A stretch of DNA of 8,163 nt from positions 1 through 8,163 of the forward strand of contig JALSGI010000880.1 of assembly GCA_026982835.1 (NCBI GenBank), in the 5' to 3' direction. The stretch comes from Planctomycetota bacterium. Its GTDB lineage: Bacteria > Planctomycetota > Planctomycetia > Pirellulales > S012-138. A program made the position numbers and the translations under genes. Positions 1-6,075 of the stretch are shown here, piece by piece; the first letter of the stretch is position 1; every line of letters begins with the position of its first letter. The notes beneath the pieces are model-generated. The model searched no databases, was not told where the DNA came from, and saw only the letters and a program-made list of their open reading frames with translations.

Positions 1-2
1 AC

Positions 3-1703
3 GTCGTTGAAGGCGAAAAATGCGCCGATTGGCTGGCCGCCGTGGGCCTGGCGGCCACAACATCAATCGGGGGAAGCAATGCCGCCCGCAAGAGCGATTG
101 GGAACCCCTGCGGGGCAAGCGGGTGGTAATCTGGCTCGATAACGACGAAGCGGGCCGTGCCTACGGCCAGGTAGTTGCCCGCTTATGCCATGATGCCGGG
201 GCCGCCGAGGTGCGGATTGCGGACCTGGCCGCGGTGTGGCCAGAGTGTCCCGCAGGCGGCGACGTGGCCGATCTGCTGGCCAAGGACAAGACCAAGGGGA
301 AACGGTACACGTTGAAGCTATTGGATCGGGCGGCGGCCGAGGCTCCCCCGTGGGAAGGACCGCAGCCGGGGGAAGCCGAATCGGCAGCCTCCCCTTGGCA
401 GCCGTTTCCCGTGGATGTGTTGCCGGAGCCGTTTGGCGGGTTTGCTCATGCCGCGGCCGAGGCCATCGGCGTGCCTGCGGATTTCATCGGGCCGCATTTG
501 TTGGCCGTGGCGGCCGGGTGCGTCGGTAACGCCCGGGCCGTGCAGGCCAAACCGGGATGGACCGAACCTGCGGTCATTTGGGACGCCGTGGTGGCCCGGT
601 CTGGCACGGCGAAAACGCCGGCGCTGCTGGGGGTGCTGCGGCTGCTGGACCCGGTGCTGGATGCCTGGCGGGCCGAATACCAGGCCGCCAGGGAAGTGTG
701 GGAATCCCGCCCAAAGGACGAACGCGGCGATCCGCCCCGGATGCGGCGGCTTTTGGTTCAAGATACCACGGTCGAAGCCCTGGCTCGGCTGCTGGAAGAA
801 AACCCACGGGGCTTGTTAGTAGGCCGGGACGAACTAGCCGGGTTGTTCGGCTCGATTGACCAATACAAGCCCCGTGGCCGGGGAAGTGACGGGGCGAACT
901 GGCTTCAAATGTGGTCCGCGGACCGGTTAATCGTGGACCGCCGGACTAGCGATTCGATCCACGTCCGCCGGGCCGCGGTTTCTGTCTGCGGCACCATTCA
1001 ACCCGGCGTGCTGGCCCGGGCGCTGGGCGTGAGGCATCTGGAAGACGGCCTGGCGGCCCGGTTTCTTTTCGCTTACCCTCCGGCCCCGCCCAAGCGGTGG
1101 ACCGACGCTGCGGTGCCGCCCGAGGTGGTGCAGGCCTGCCAGGACCGCCTGGCCGAGCTGGTAGAACTTTCCCCTGAAGAAGGCCCGGCCGGGCCGGAGC
1201 CGGTGGCGTTGCCGCTGGCCCCGGACGCGCGGGAAATGTTCATCGAGTGGGCCAACGAACACGCTGCCAAAGTGGAAGCAGCTCCCGACCCCCTGGCCGC
1301 GGCGCTGGCCAAGCTGGAAGCCTACTGCTTGCGCCTTGCCCTGGTGGTGGCCCTGCTACGCTACCCCCAGGCCCAGGAAGTGGACAGCGGGGCCATGTCC
1401 GCTGGGATTATGCTGGCCGACTATTTTGCTGCCGAAGCGGAGCGGATATACCGGGATTTGCTCGGTGTGGTGGACCGCCCCAGGGTGTCCCAGGTGGACC
1501 CGGTGCTTGGGTGGTTGGGGGAGAAAGGAAAGGCAAGCCCCAGGGAGTTGATGTCCCGCTTCCGGAGCCGGTTTCCGACAAGCGAAGCCGCCGAAGCGTA
1601 CCTGAACCAGCTGGCCCGGCAGGGCCGGGGGGAATGGTTGCCCCCGGAAAGTGGCCCCCGCGGCGGGCGCCCCCGGCGGGTGTTCCAGGTGAAAAACACA
1701 TAA
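3..1703 (+). CDS. TOPRIM and DUF3987 domain protein, mobile-element replication type (5' end missing)
   Basis: The reading frame is open to the left edge and ends at TAA 1701-1703, leaving 566 residues; the true start lies outside the window. A GTG at 42 is not the start, because the residues before it (VVEGEKCADW) are the first conserved acidic motif of a TOPRIM domain. The other TOPRIM acidic motifs follow: LDNDEAG (45-51) and GGDVADLL (85-92). From about residue 140 the protein matches the DUF3987 pattern: a P-loop-like RSGTAKTPAL (199-208), TTVEALARLLEENPRGLLVGRDELAG (255-280), NWLQMW (299-304), VDRRTSD, CGTIQP (329-334) and DGLAARFLFAYP (348-359). In elements of this kind the missing N-terminus often holds a zinc finger or primase part, so the whole is probably a primase/helicase-like initiator acting on element DNA; its biochemical activity is inferred. 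The P-loop lacks the usual Ser/Thr-rich end (GTAKT), so ATP use is uncertain. It precedes an integrase gene, consistent with an integrative element or phage satellite. Confidence 0.85.
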   Translation, partial: VVEGEKCADWLAAVGLAATTSIGGSNAARKSDWEPLRGKRVVIWLDNDEAGRAYGQVVARLCHDAGAAEVRIADLAAVWPECPAGGDVADLLAKDKTKGKRYTLKLLDRAAAEAPPWEGPQPGEAESAASPWQPFPVDVLPEPFGGFAHAAAEAIGVPADFIGPHLLAVAAGCVGNARAVQAKPGWTEPAVIWDAVVARSGTAKTPALLGVLRLLDPVLDAWRAEYQAAREVWESRPKDERGDPPRMRRLLVQDTTVEALARLLEENPRGLLVGRDELAGLFGSIDQYKPRGRGSDGANWLQMWSADRLIVDRRTSDSIHVRRAAVSVCGTIQPGVLARALGVRHLEDGLAARFLFAYPPAPPKRWTDAAVPPEVVQACQDRLAELVELSPEEGPAGPEPVALPLAPDAREMFIEWANEHAAKVEAAPDPLAAALAKLEAYCLRLALVVALLRYPQAQEVDSGAMSAGIMLADYFAAEAERIYRDLLGVVDRPRVSQVDPVLGWLGEKGKASPRELMSRFRSRFPTSEAAEAYLNQLARQGRGEWLPPESGPRGGRPRRVFQVKNT

Positions 1704-1757
1704 CACATAACACAAAACCCCGTGAAACCCTGGAAATACGAGGTTTTGTGTTTTGTG
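1704..1757. repeat. Long inverted repeat directly after the TOPRIM-DUF3987 stop codon
   Basis: Bases 1704-1719 and 1742-1757 are inverted copies with 15 of 16 positions paired (mismatch 1708/1753), separated by a 22-base loop. The stem starts one base after the TAA stop. The right arm contains TTTTGTG twice (1744, 1751), and a third copy follows at 1760. The stretch is much richer in A+T than its surroundings. As RNA it could act as a transcription terminator for the upstream gene, although no clean run of T follows. As DNA it could bind a recombinase or initiator. The sequence alone does not decide between these. Confidence 0.6.
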
Positions 1758-1931
1758 AGTTTTGTGCAAGGGGGTGTTGAGGTCGTTTCGGTCCCTTGAT
1801 CCAGCCCCCGGCCTACCCCGGGCTTGTCGTGTTCTGTCCCCTTGTGTCTTGCGCCCCTTGGCAGGCCAGGCTATGCTACCCAGGCGCGCAGGGCAGGGGT
1901 TTCTGGCGACTCAAACCAAGAGGGTTGAATC
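1758..1931. other. Leader region before the integrase gene
   Basis: No gene was found here. A third TTTTGTG word lies at 1760-1766. The rest is C-rich and C/T-rich DNA without a convincing promoter. An in-frame TGA at 1926-1928 fixes the 5' limit of the integrase frame. AGAGGG at 1919-1924, seven bases before the ATG at 1932, is a plausible ribosome binding site. Confidence 0.5.
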
Positions 1932-2369
1932 ATGGCAACCATCTTCCGCAAGACGGTCACACGCTATCTGGCTGGCGGCAAGCGTGTCTCCAAGGCCAAG
2001 GCCCGGCAGCTTGAGGCCCAGGGCGTGCCGGTGCAGCGCATCACCACCAAAACCCGCAAGTGGTATATCCGCTACCCTGGCCCGGATGGCCGCAGCAGGG
2101 AAGTGCCCGGCTACACCGACAAGGCGGCCACCCAGGCTCTGGCGGTCAAGCTGGAACGCAACGCGGTGCGGGAAGCGGCCGGGTTGGTCAACCCAGTGGA
2201 CCAGTACCTTGCCGATCCGGTGGAAAAGCATCTGGCGGATTTCCAGCAGCACCTGCAAAGCAAAGGGGACAGTGCCGACCACGTGCAGCGCACCGTTGCC
2301 CGCATCACCAAGACGCTGCACGGCACGGCAGCCCGCCGCCTGGCCGACATCAACCCCTCCCGCGTGTAG
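1932..2369 (+). CDS. N-terminal integrase fragment (arm-binding and half of the core-binding domain)
   Basis: This is the part upstream of the amber codon, 145 residues. It starts MATIFRKTVT after a good ribosome binding site (AGAGGG, spacer 7) and is rich in Lys and Arg. A YIRYPGPDGRSREVPGY segment (45-61) resembles the three-strand arm-binding domain seen in many integrases, followed by VDQYLADPVEKHLADFQQHL, the beginning of the core-binding domain. It would be produced as a truncated protein without catalytic residues. Such a fragment could still bind arm sites and compete with a working integrase, but that is speculation. Confidence 0.6.
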   Translation: MATIFRKTVTRYLAGGKRVSKAKARQLEAQGVPVQRITTKTRKWYIRYPGPDGRSREVPGYTDKAATQALAVKLERNAVREAAGLVNPVDQYLADPVEKHLADFQQHLQSKGDSADHVQRTVARITKTLHGTAARRLADINPSRV

Positions 2370-2399
2370 GCGTTTCTGCTCGACTTGCGGGCAAGCGGC

Positions 2400-3161
2400 A
2401 TGAGCGCCGAAACGGTCAACCACTACCTGGTGGCCGTCAAGATGTTCTCCCGCTGGTTGTGGAAACAAGGCCGCCTGGCAAGCGATCCGCTGGTGGGCCT
2501 GTCCCGACAAAACGCCGAGGTGGACCGCCGCTGGCGCCGGCGCGTGCTTTCCCCGGAAGAGTTTTCCCGGCTGATTCAAGCGGCGGAAAGCTCCCCGCGG
2601 GTGTTCCGCAGGCTTACCGGGCCGGACCGGGCGGCCCTTTACATGCTGGCTGCCGGAAGCGGGCTGCGGGCAAGCGAGCTGGCCAGCATCACCCCGGCCA
2701 CGCTGCACCTGGATACGCAGCCGCCCCGGGTGCAAGTACAAGCCGCCTACGCCAAGAACCGCCGGGACGATACGCTGCCCTTGCCCGTGGAAGTGGCCCA
2801 GTACCTGCGCCGCTGGCTTGCCAGCCGGGCAACCGTCCCCCTGGACCGGCAGGCCAGGCTTTGGCCGGGGACGTGGCACCACCGGGCCGCGGATATGCTC
2901 AAGCCCGACCTGGCCCAGGCTGGCATCCCCTACGAACGGGACGGCCAGGTGTTTGACTTCCATGCCCTGCGGGCGCAGTACGCCACGCTGCTTGGGCGCC
3001 AGGGGGTGAACCTGCAAGCGGCCCAGGCGCTGCTGCGCCACAGCGATCCGAAGCTGACCAACAACATCTACACCAAGCTTGGGATCACCGACCTGGCCGG
3101 AGCGGTCCAGGGGATTCGGCTGCTTGGGGCCGGGGAAGAAAAGCAGGCGGCCGGGAGCTGA
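2400..3161 (+). CDS. C-terminal integrase fragment carrying the full catalytic domain
   Basis: Downstream of the amber codon the frame stays open to 3161. Possible restart codons are TTG 2385 and ATG 2400; the ATG is preferred and gives 253 residues, but no strong ribosome binding site precedes either. The fragment keeps the second half of the core-binding domain (SAETVNHYLVAVKMFSRWL) and the complete R-K-H-R-H-Y active site. If restarted, it could cut and join DNA but would lack arm binding. It ends with a polar tail, EEKQAAGS. A gene caller would report it as a separate CDS; I read it as the second half of a broken gene. Confidence 0.55.
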   Translation: MSAETVNHYLVAVKMFSRWLWKQGRLASDPLVGLSRQNAEVDRRWRRRVLSPEEFSRLIQAAESSPRVFRRLTGPDRAALYMLAAGSGLRASELASITPATLHLDTQPPRVQVQAAYAKNRRDDTLPLPVEVAQYLRRWLASRATVPLDRQARLWPGTWHHRAADMLKPDLAQAGIPYERDGQVFDFHALRAQYATLLGRQGVNLQAAQALLRHSDPKLTNNIYTKLGITDLAGAVQGIRLLGAGEEKQAAGS

Positions 3162-3166
3162 TGGCG

Positions 3167-3221
3167 GGTGCAACCAAATCGGAGTTGTTTGTCTTTTGTG
3201 GTTGCACCTATGGTTGCACCT
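3167..3221. repeat. Three copies of a 10-bp word, candidate integrase arm-type sites
   Basis: TGGTTGCACC occurs at 3199-3208 and 3211-3220 in direct orientation, each followed by T, with a 12-base period. Its reverse complement GGTGCAACCA occurs at 3167-3176. The inverted pair 3167-3176/3199-3208 has a 22-base loop, the same loop length as the inverted repeat before the integrase. The copies sit just behind the integrase stop and about 120 bases from the tRNA 3' end, where arm-type sites for tyrosine recombinases are commonly found. The hairpin reading (a terminator for the integrase transcript) remains possible. Confidence 0.5.
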
Positions 3222-3338
3222 GATTTTGGCTTTTTGGGGCTTTTGCTGGCACGAGCTGACAAATAAGCCATCTTGGATGGATTGTCACAAGTGCTTTGTT
3301 TGTCGCGGCTTGGCACGGGTTGTCTTGGCGTTTCTGAG

Positions 3339-3411
<73 letters not shown>

Positions 3412-3469
3412 TCAGGCGACCGATCACGGGCCGGAGGCTTGGCCGCGATCGGCCCTTGGATCACTGCGT

Positions 3470-3475
3470 ATTATA
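3470..3475 (-). promoter_or_regulatory. -10 element of the tRNA promoter
   Basis: On the minus strand this hexamer is a perfect TATAAT, about 60 bases upstream of the tRNA 5' end. No good -35 hexamer lies at the right distance (about 3492-3498). Between the promoter and the tRNA the leader contains a small inverted repeat, CCGATC 3420-3425 with GATCGG 3447-3452. Confidence 0.5.
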
Positions 3476-3618
3476 CCGTTTCTCCCCGGTCTGGTGAGGG
3501 AAAGTCGGGCAGCACTCAGCCCCAGATGGGGGAGCTTGGGCCTGCGATCTGCCATCTTGGCTCCATTTCCAATACCCTGGGTAAGTAGGTGTTGGCCAAA
3601 GCCGGGAAGAGAACAACT

Positions 3619-3936
3619 GTGGCCGAGTGTCTCTATCATTACACGGATCAGCAGGGATACAATAGTATCCGTGCCCAGCCGGTTTGGGTGTTCAAAGTCT
3701 CGCAGCCTCCAGGAGATCACCCTCTGGGAGCCTATTTCACTACCTTGGACCCTAAGACTCCTCGGCTAGCCCAGCGATTGGGACTCCCCCGGGAAAAACT
3801 GAAATACGTGTTTTGCTTCCGCGGGAGCGAGGGGTTGAGAAGGCTCCGTGGAGGGCGGGGTCAGTTTATTTTATATTCACCCCAGGATTACACGGTGCCC
3901 CCGAGCCGGCAGGTGTACTGCGGTCCCACGAGCTAG
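3619..3936 (+). CDS. HYD1-like ADP-ribosyltransferase, small stand-alone toxin candidate
   Basis: GTG at 3619 is preferred as start because GGAAGAG (3604-3610) lies eight bases upstream; GTG 3589 directly follows an in-frame TAG and has a poorer site. The 105-residue product starts next to the first family motif. Visible features are LYHYTD (5-10) with the conserved His 7, GAYFTTLDP (37-45) with Tyr 39 and Asp 44, and a C-terminal RGGRGQFILYSP segment matching the beta-strand region after the active site in this family. HYD1-type ART domains normally form the C-terminal toxin of polymorphic secreted proteins and would transfer ADP-ribose from NAD+ to a target. Here no signal peptide, repeat or delivery domain precedes it, and the frame is closed upstream, so it is either an intracellular toxin or a detached toxin tip. 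Two small genes follow closely and could be its immunity partners. Family assignment is from motif recall, and the target is unknown. Confidence 0.7.
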   Translation: MAECLYHYTDQQGYNSIRAQPVWVFKVSQPPGDHPLGAYFTTLDPKTPRLAQRLGLPREKLKYVFCFRGSEGLRRLRGGRGQFILYSPQDYTVPPSRQVYCGPTS

Positions 3937-3965
3937 TTTCCGCATTGAGCTGGGAGCAAACTCTC

Positions 3966-4349
3966 ATGGAAATCGGCGGCCGGGATTTCGTATTTACTAC
4001 CCAGGAGCCAGAGTGCACGCTGCGGCGGATTCTCGGGGTGGTCGAAGAGTTCTGGCCCGAGGGGGTCGTCGAAAACGCACTAACTGGGGAATTGCTTTCC
4101 TGGGAAGCACGCCGTTGGTCTGCACTTCCCGAGGAACTGCTCGTTTATCGCAACCAGCAGGTGCGGCAGGAACTGCTTCGCCACGGGGCACGTGGGTCGT
4201 TGCGCCGCCAATACCTGCACCTGTTGCGGGGGGATGAGGAAGTGACGCTTGTGGTGGGCGATCTGGAAGACGAACTGGCGCAGGCGATCACCGAGTCTTT
4301 GGCCGAAGCTCCTCTCTTGGCCGGGAGTGCCTATGAGCGTCGCGATTGA
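3966..4349 (+). CDS. Hypothetical protein, second gene of the HYD1-like cluster
   Basis: I do not recognise this family with certainty. The frame is open from further upstream, but ATG 3966 is chosen because it has GGGAG at 3952-3956 (spacer 9) and avoids overlap with the toxin gene, which ends 29 bases earlier. The product has 127 residues and is acidic, with no membrane segment or signal peptide. It starts MEIGGRDFVF, has a helical RRILGVVEEFWPEGVVENA stretch (20-38), then LLVYRNQQV (58-66), and a hydrophobic strand followed by an acidic stretch, EVTLVVGDLEDELAQAI (92-108). The order resembles small acidic immunity-like proteins that have a VYR segment followed by a late TVVVDD-type strand, but this is a weak impression. 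Position behind an ART-like gene suggests an immunity or regulatory role; function unknown. Confidence 0.75.
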   Translation: MEIGGRDFVFTTQEPECTLRRILGVVEEFWPEGVVENALTGELLSWEARRWSALPEELLVYRNQQVRQELLRHGARGSLRRQYLHLLRGDEEVTLVVGDLEDELAQAITESLAEAPLLAGSAYERRD

Positions 4350-4821
4350 AGGGTGGTGGAAACTGGTCTGCCGTGCGGGGTTAGACCGCTTTTTTCCCCG
4401 CTCGGATCAAGCTAGGCAAGCCGTGTTGAAGGGTGTCCAGCAGCGATTCGACAAAGCTGCCCAACTGCTCTCCATCTCCCCCGTTGACCTGTGGGAGCAA
4501 CTGAATCGGCTGAACGTGCCGTGGCGAGACGCTTTTTTGCAAGCGCTGGTGGTGGAGAGTGTTTCACCCCAAGGGCTGGTGGTCGTTTGGCATCTGTTGC
4601 ATGGTCACCGGCTTGTGCAGGCCCGGTTGCAATACCGACGCCGAGAGTGTTTCCAGTTCGAGGTGGAACTCCAAGGGCCGCACCAGCAGCGGCAAATCTT
4701 CGCCCTGGACCATCCCAACGACGCCCGCTTGCTGGCCCATTTCGACCTGTTCTGGTACGACGACAAACCGGTTTGGGGACAGTTCAACCCGTTCCCGTTC
4801 TGGCGGGTGGCGTCCCAGTAG
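4333..4821 (+). CDS. Hypothetical protein, third gene of the HYD1-like cluster
   Basis: I do not recognise this protein. ATG 4333 is chosen, with GGGAG five bases upstream at 4323-4327, although the frame is open from 4249. It overlaps the preceding gene by 17 bases, which implies translational coupling. The product has 162 residues and is soluble. A helical N-terminal half (VLKGVQQRFDKAAQLL, 31-46; DLWEQLNRLNVPWRDAFLQAL, 52-72) is followed by a strand-rich C-terminal half with many aromatic residues, for example FDLFWYDDKPVWGQF (137-151) and NPFPFW (152-157). There are no catalytic or metal-binding motifs I can name. The stop codon TAG lies inside a strong hairpin. It may be a partner or second immunity factor for the ART-like protein, by context only. 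Confidence 0.75.
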   Translation: MSVAIEGWWKLVCRAGLDRFFPRSDQARQAVLKGVQQRFDKAAQLLSISPVDLWEQLNRLNVPWRDAFLQALVVESVSPQGLVVVWHLLHGHRLVQARLQYRRRECFQFEVELQGPHQQRQIFALDHPNDARLLAHFDLFWYDDKPVWGQFNPFPFWRVASQ

Positions 4822-4854
4822 CCTCTCCCCGGCTTCCCCGCCCGGGGCTACTGG
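4815..4854 (+). terminator. Hairpin overlapping the stop codon of the HYD1-like cluster
   Basis: CCAGTAGCC (4815-4823, containing the stop TAG) pairs perfectly with GGCTACTGG (4846-4854). Inside it CCGG 4829-4832 can pair with CCGG 4842-4845, or alternatively CCCCGG 4827-4832 with CCGGGG 4842-4847. No T-run follows, so it may be a terminator of low efficiency or an mRNA-end stabilising structure. Confidence 0.45.
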
Positions 4855-4879
4855 CACGCCGGGGGCGAAGCGGTAGAAT
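4851..4879 (+). promoter_or_regulatory. Candidate promoter of the gcvTH operon
   Basis: CTGGCA (4851-4856) and TAGAAT (4874-4879) match the -35 and -10 consensus at four and five of six positions with a 17-base spacer. Transcription would start near 4886 and leave a leader of about 68 bases before gcvT. The -35 overlaps the hairpin at the end of the previous gene. No glycine riboswitch was recognised in this leader. Confidence 0.35.
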
Positions 4880-4910
4880 GGGCAACGACCCTTGCCCGGC
4901 CTGGCTCCGC

Positions 4911-4937
4911 CGGGGCGCAGGCCCCGTTTGCTCTTTC
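4911..4937 (+). terminator. Terminator-like hairpin in the gcvT leader
   Basis: CGGGGC (4911-4916) and GCCCCG (4921-4926) form a six-pair GC stem with a GCAG loop, followed by the T-rich TTTGCTCTTT. It ends only 16 bases before the gcvT start codon. It could end transcripts of the upstream cluster or act as an attenuator inside the gcvT leader. The interrupted T tract makes it a weak candidate. Confidence 0.35.
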
Positions 4938-4953
4938 AAAACTCAGCCCGACA

Positions 4954-6075
4954 ATGAACGCCTTGCTCCAAACCCCCATGCATTCCTGGCACGTGGAGCA
5001 CGGGGCGCAGATGGTCCCCTTTGCGTCCTGGCACATGCCCGTGCGATACCGTTCCATCGTGGAAGAACACCAGGCCACGCGGCAGAGTGTGGGGGTGTTC
5101 GACATCTCGCACATGGGGCGCCTGCGGCTGGACGGGCCGGAGGCTCTCAAGTTGATCGACCACCTGGTCACCCGACGGGTAAGCGACATGAAACCCGGCC
5201 AGGTGCGCTACGCCCTGCTGACCAACCCCCAAGGCGGCATTCTGGACGACGTGCTGGTCTATCGTCTGCAAGATGCGGCCGGGAACGACTACGTGCTGCT
5301 GGTGGTCAACGCGGCCAATCGCCGGCGGGTGCTCGACTGGATTGAGCAGCACTACCAGGGCTACGAGGTGCTGCTTTCGGACCTGACGCAGCAATGGGCC
5401 ATGATCGCCGTGCAGGGGCCGCGGGCGCTGGAGGCGGTGGGGCCGCTGGTGGAGCAGCCGCTTACGGAGCTTCGCTATTACCGGGCTGCGGAAACCACGG
5501 TGCTTGGCCGCGGCGGGCTGGTGAGCCGAACCGGTTACACCGGCGAAGACGGCGTGGAGCTGATCGTCGGAGCGGGGGCGGCATTGGAACTCTGGGAGGA
5601 GATCATCCGCCGCGTCACTCCCCTGGGCGGAAAGGCCGCCGGACTGGGTGCCCGCGACACCCTCCGCCTGGAAGCCGGCATGCCGCTTTACGGCCATGAG
5701 CTGACCGAAAACACGCTGCCGCAGCAGGCCGGGCTGGATTTCGCCGTGGACCTGGACAAGGAGTTCATCGGGGTCGAAGCGCTGCGCCGAGCCGATACCA
5801 AGGCCCTGGCCCGCCTGGTGGGGCTGGAGCTGGACTCGCGCCGCGTGGCTCGCCAAGGCTATGCTATTCATCATCAAGACCGCATCGTGGGCCAGGTCAC
5901 CAGCGGCACCTTCTCGCCCACGCTGCAAAAGTCCATAGCGATGGGCTACGTGACCCCCGAGCTAGCGACCCCCGGAACCCTACTGCACGTGGACATCCGC
6001 GGGCGGCTGGAGGCGGCCACCGTGGTCTCCCTGCCGTTTTACCATCGACGCAAAAAGAGAGGACCTCAACCGTGA
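4954..6075 (+). CDS. gcvT: Glycine cleavage system T-protein (aminomethyltransferase)
   Basis: The T-protein takes the aminomethyl group carried by lipoyl-H-protein, transfers the methylene carbon to tetrahydrofolate to give 5,10-methylene-THF, and releases ammonia. The 373-residue length is normal for the family. Family landmarks are all present: TPMHSWHVEHGAQMVPFASW (7-26), GVFDISHMG (47-55), GGILDDVLVYR (94-104) with the conserved catalytic Asp at 98 or 99, SRTGYTGEDGVEL (191-203), GLGARDTLRLEAGMPLYGHEL (230-250) including the conserved Arg 234, and the C-terminal QVTSGTFSPTL (314-324) with AMGYV. ATG 4954 places the family-typical N-terminus correctly, though no good ribosome binding site precedes it; ATG 4978 is a less likely alternative because it would remove conserved residues. 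The stop overlaps the gcvH start. Cytoplasmic. Confidence 0.97.
   Translation: MNALLQTPMHSWHVEHGAQMVPFASWHMPVRYRSIVEEHQATRQSVGVFDISHMGRLRLDGPEALKLIDHLVTRRVSDMKPGQVRYALLTNPQGGILDDVLVYRLQDAAGNDYVLLVVNAANRRRVLDWIEQHYQGYEVLLSDLTQQWAMIAVQGPRALEAVGPLVEQPLTELRYYRAAETTVLGRGGLVSRTGYTGEDGVELIVGAGAALELWEEIIRRVTPLGGKAAGLGARDTLRLEAGMPLYGHELTENTLPQQAGLDFAVDLDKEFIGVEALRRADTKALARLVGLELDSRRVARQGYAIHHQDRIVGQVTSGTFSPTLQKSIAMGYVTPELATPGTLLHVDIRGRLEAATVVSLPFYHRRKKRGPQP

Larger units (their letters stand above)
1932..3161 (+). pseudogene. Tyrosine recombinase (phage/island integrase) interrupted by one in-frame amber codon
   Basis: One frame runs from ATG 1932 to TGA 3159-3161 (409 codons) and is broken only by TAG at codon 146 (2367-2369). 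Homology-like sequence continues on both sides with no shift: NPSRV, stop, AFLLDLRASG. The usual residue here in such integrases would fit Gln, and CAG to TAG is one C-to-T change. The domains in order are a basic N-terminal DNA-binding part, a core-binding SAM-like domain (about codons 88-180, which contains the stop), and the catalytic domain. All catalytic residues are present: Arg in GSGLRASEL (codon 246), Lys in AKNRRDD (275), HALR (His 344, Arg 347), LLRH (His 370) and the nucleophile Tyr in NNIYTKL (380). It lies beside a tRNA gene, the usual target. TAG terminates other genes in this window, so recoding of the codon is unlikely. The gene is either inactivated, rarely read through, or carries a sequencing error. 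Confidence 0.85.

Noticed and set aside
2367..2369. Recoding of TAG (pyrrolysine or amber-Gln code) in the integrase
   Set aside because: TAG ends at least three other genes in the window (3934, 4819, 6465), so it works as a normal stop; no recoding signal was seen.
1911..3173. Long minus-strand open frame (420 codons) opposite the integrase gene
   Set aside because: It is antisense to a clearly recognised integrase, has no recognisable domain, and is the kind of long stop-free frame expected in GC-rich coding DNA.
3210..3266. Short open frame starting at ATG 3210 within the repeat words (18 codons)
   Set aside because: No ribosome binding site, and the start lies inside the repeated word; most likely chance.
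3494..3769. Open frame overlapping the start of the HYD1-like gene in another frame
   Set aside because: It overlaps the recognised ART motifs out of frame and its protein has no pattern; treated as a shadow.
4822..4953. Glycine riboswitch before gcvT
   Set aside because: The leader is short, and I could not find the conserved tandem aptamer cores; only simple GC hairpins are visible.
4936..5928. Minus-strand open frame of 330 codons opposite gcvT
   Set aside because: Antisense to the unmistakable T-protein; composition is His/Gln/Arg-rich as expected for a GC-rich shadow frame.
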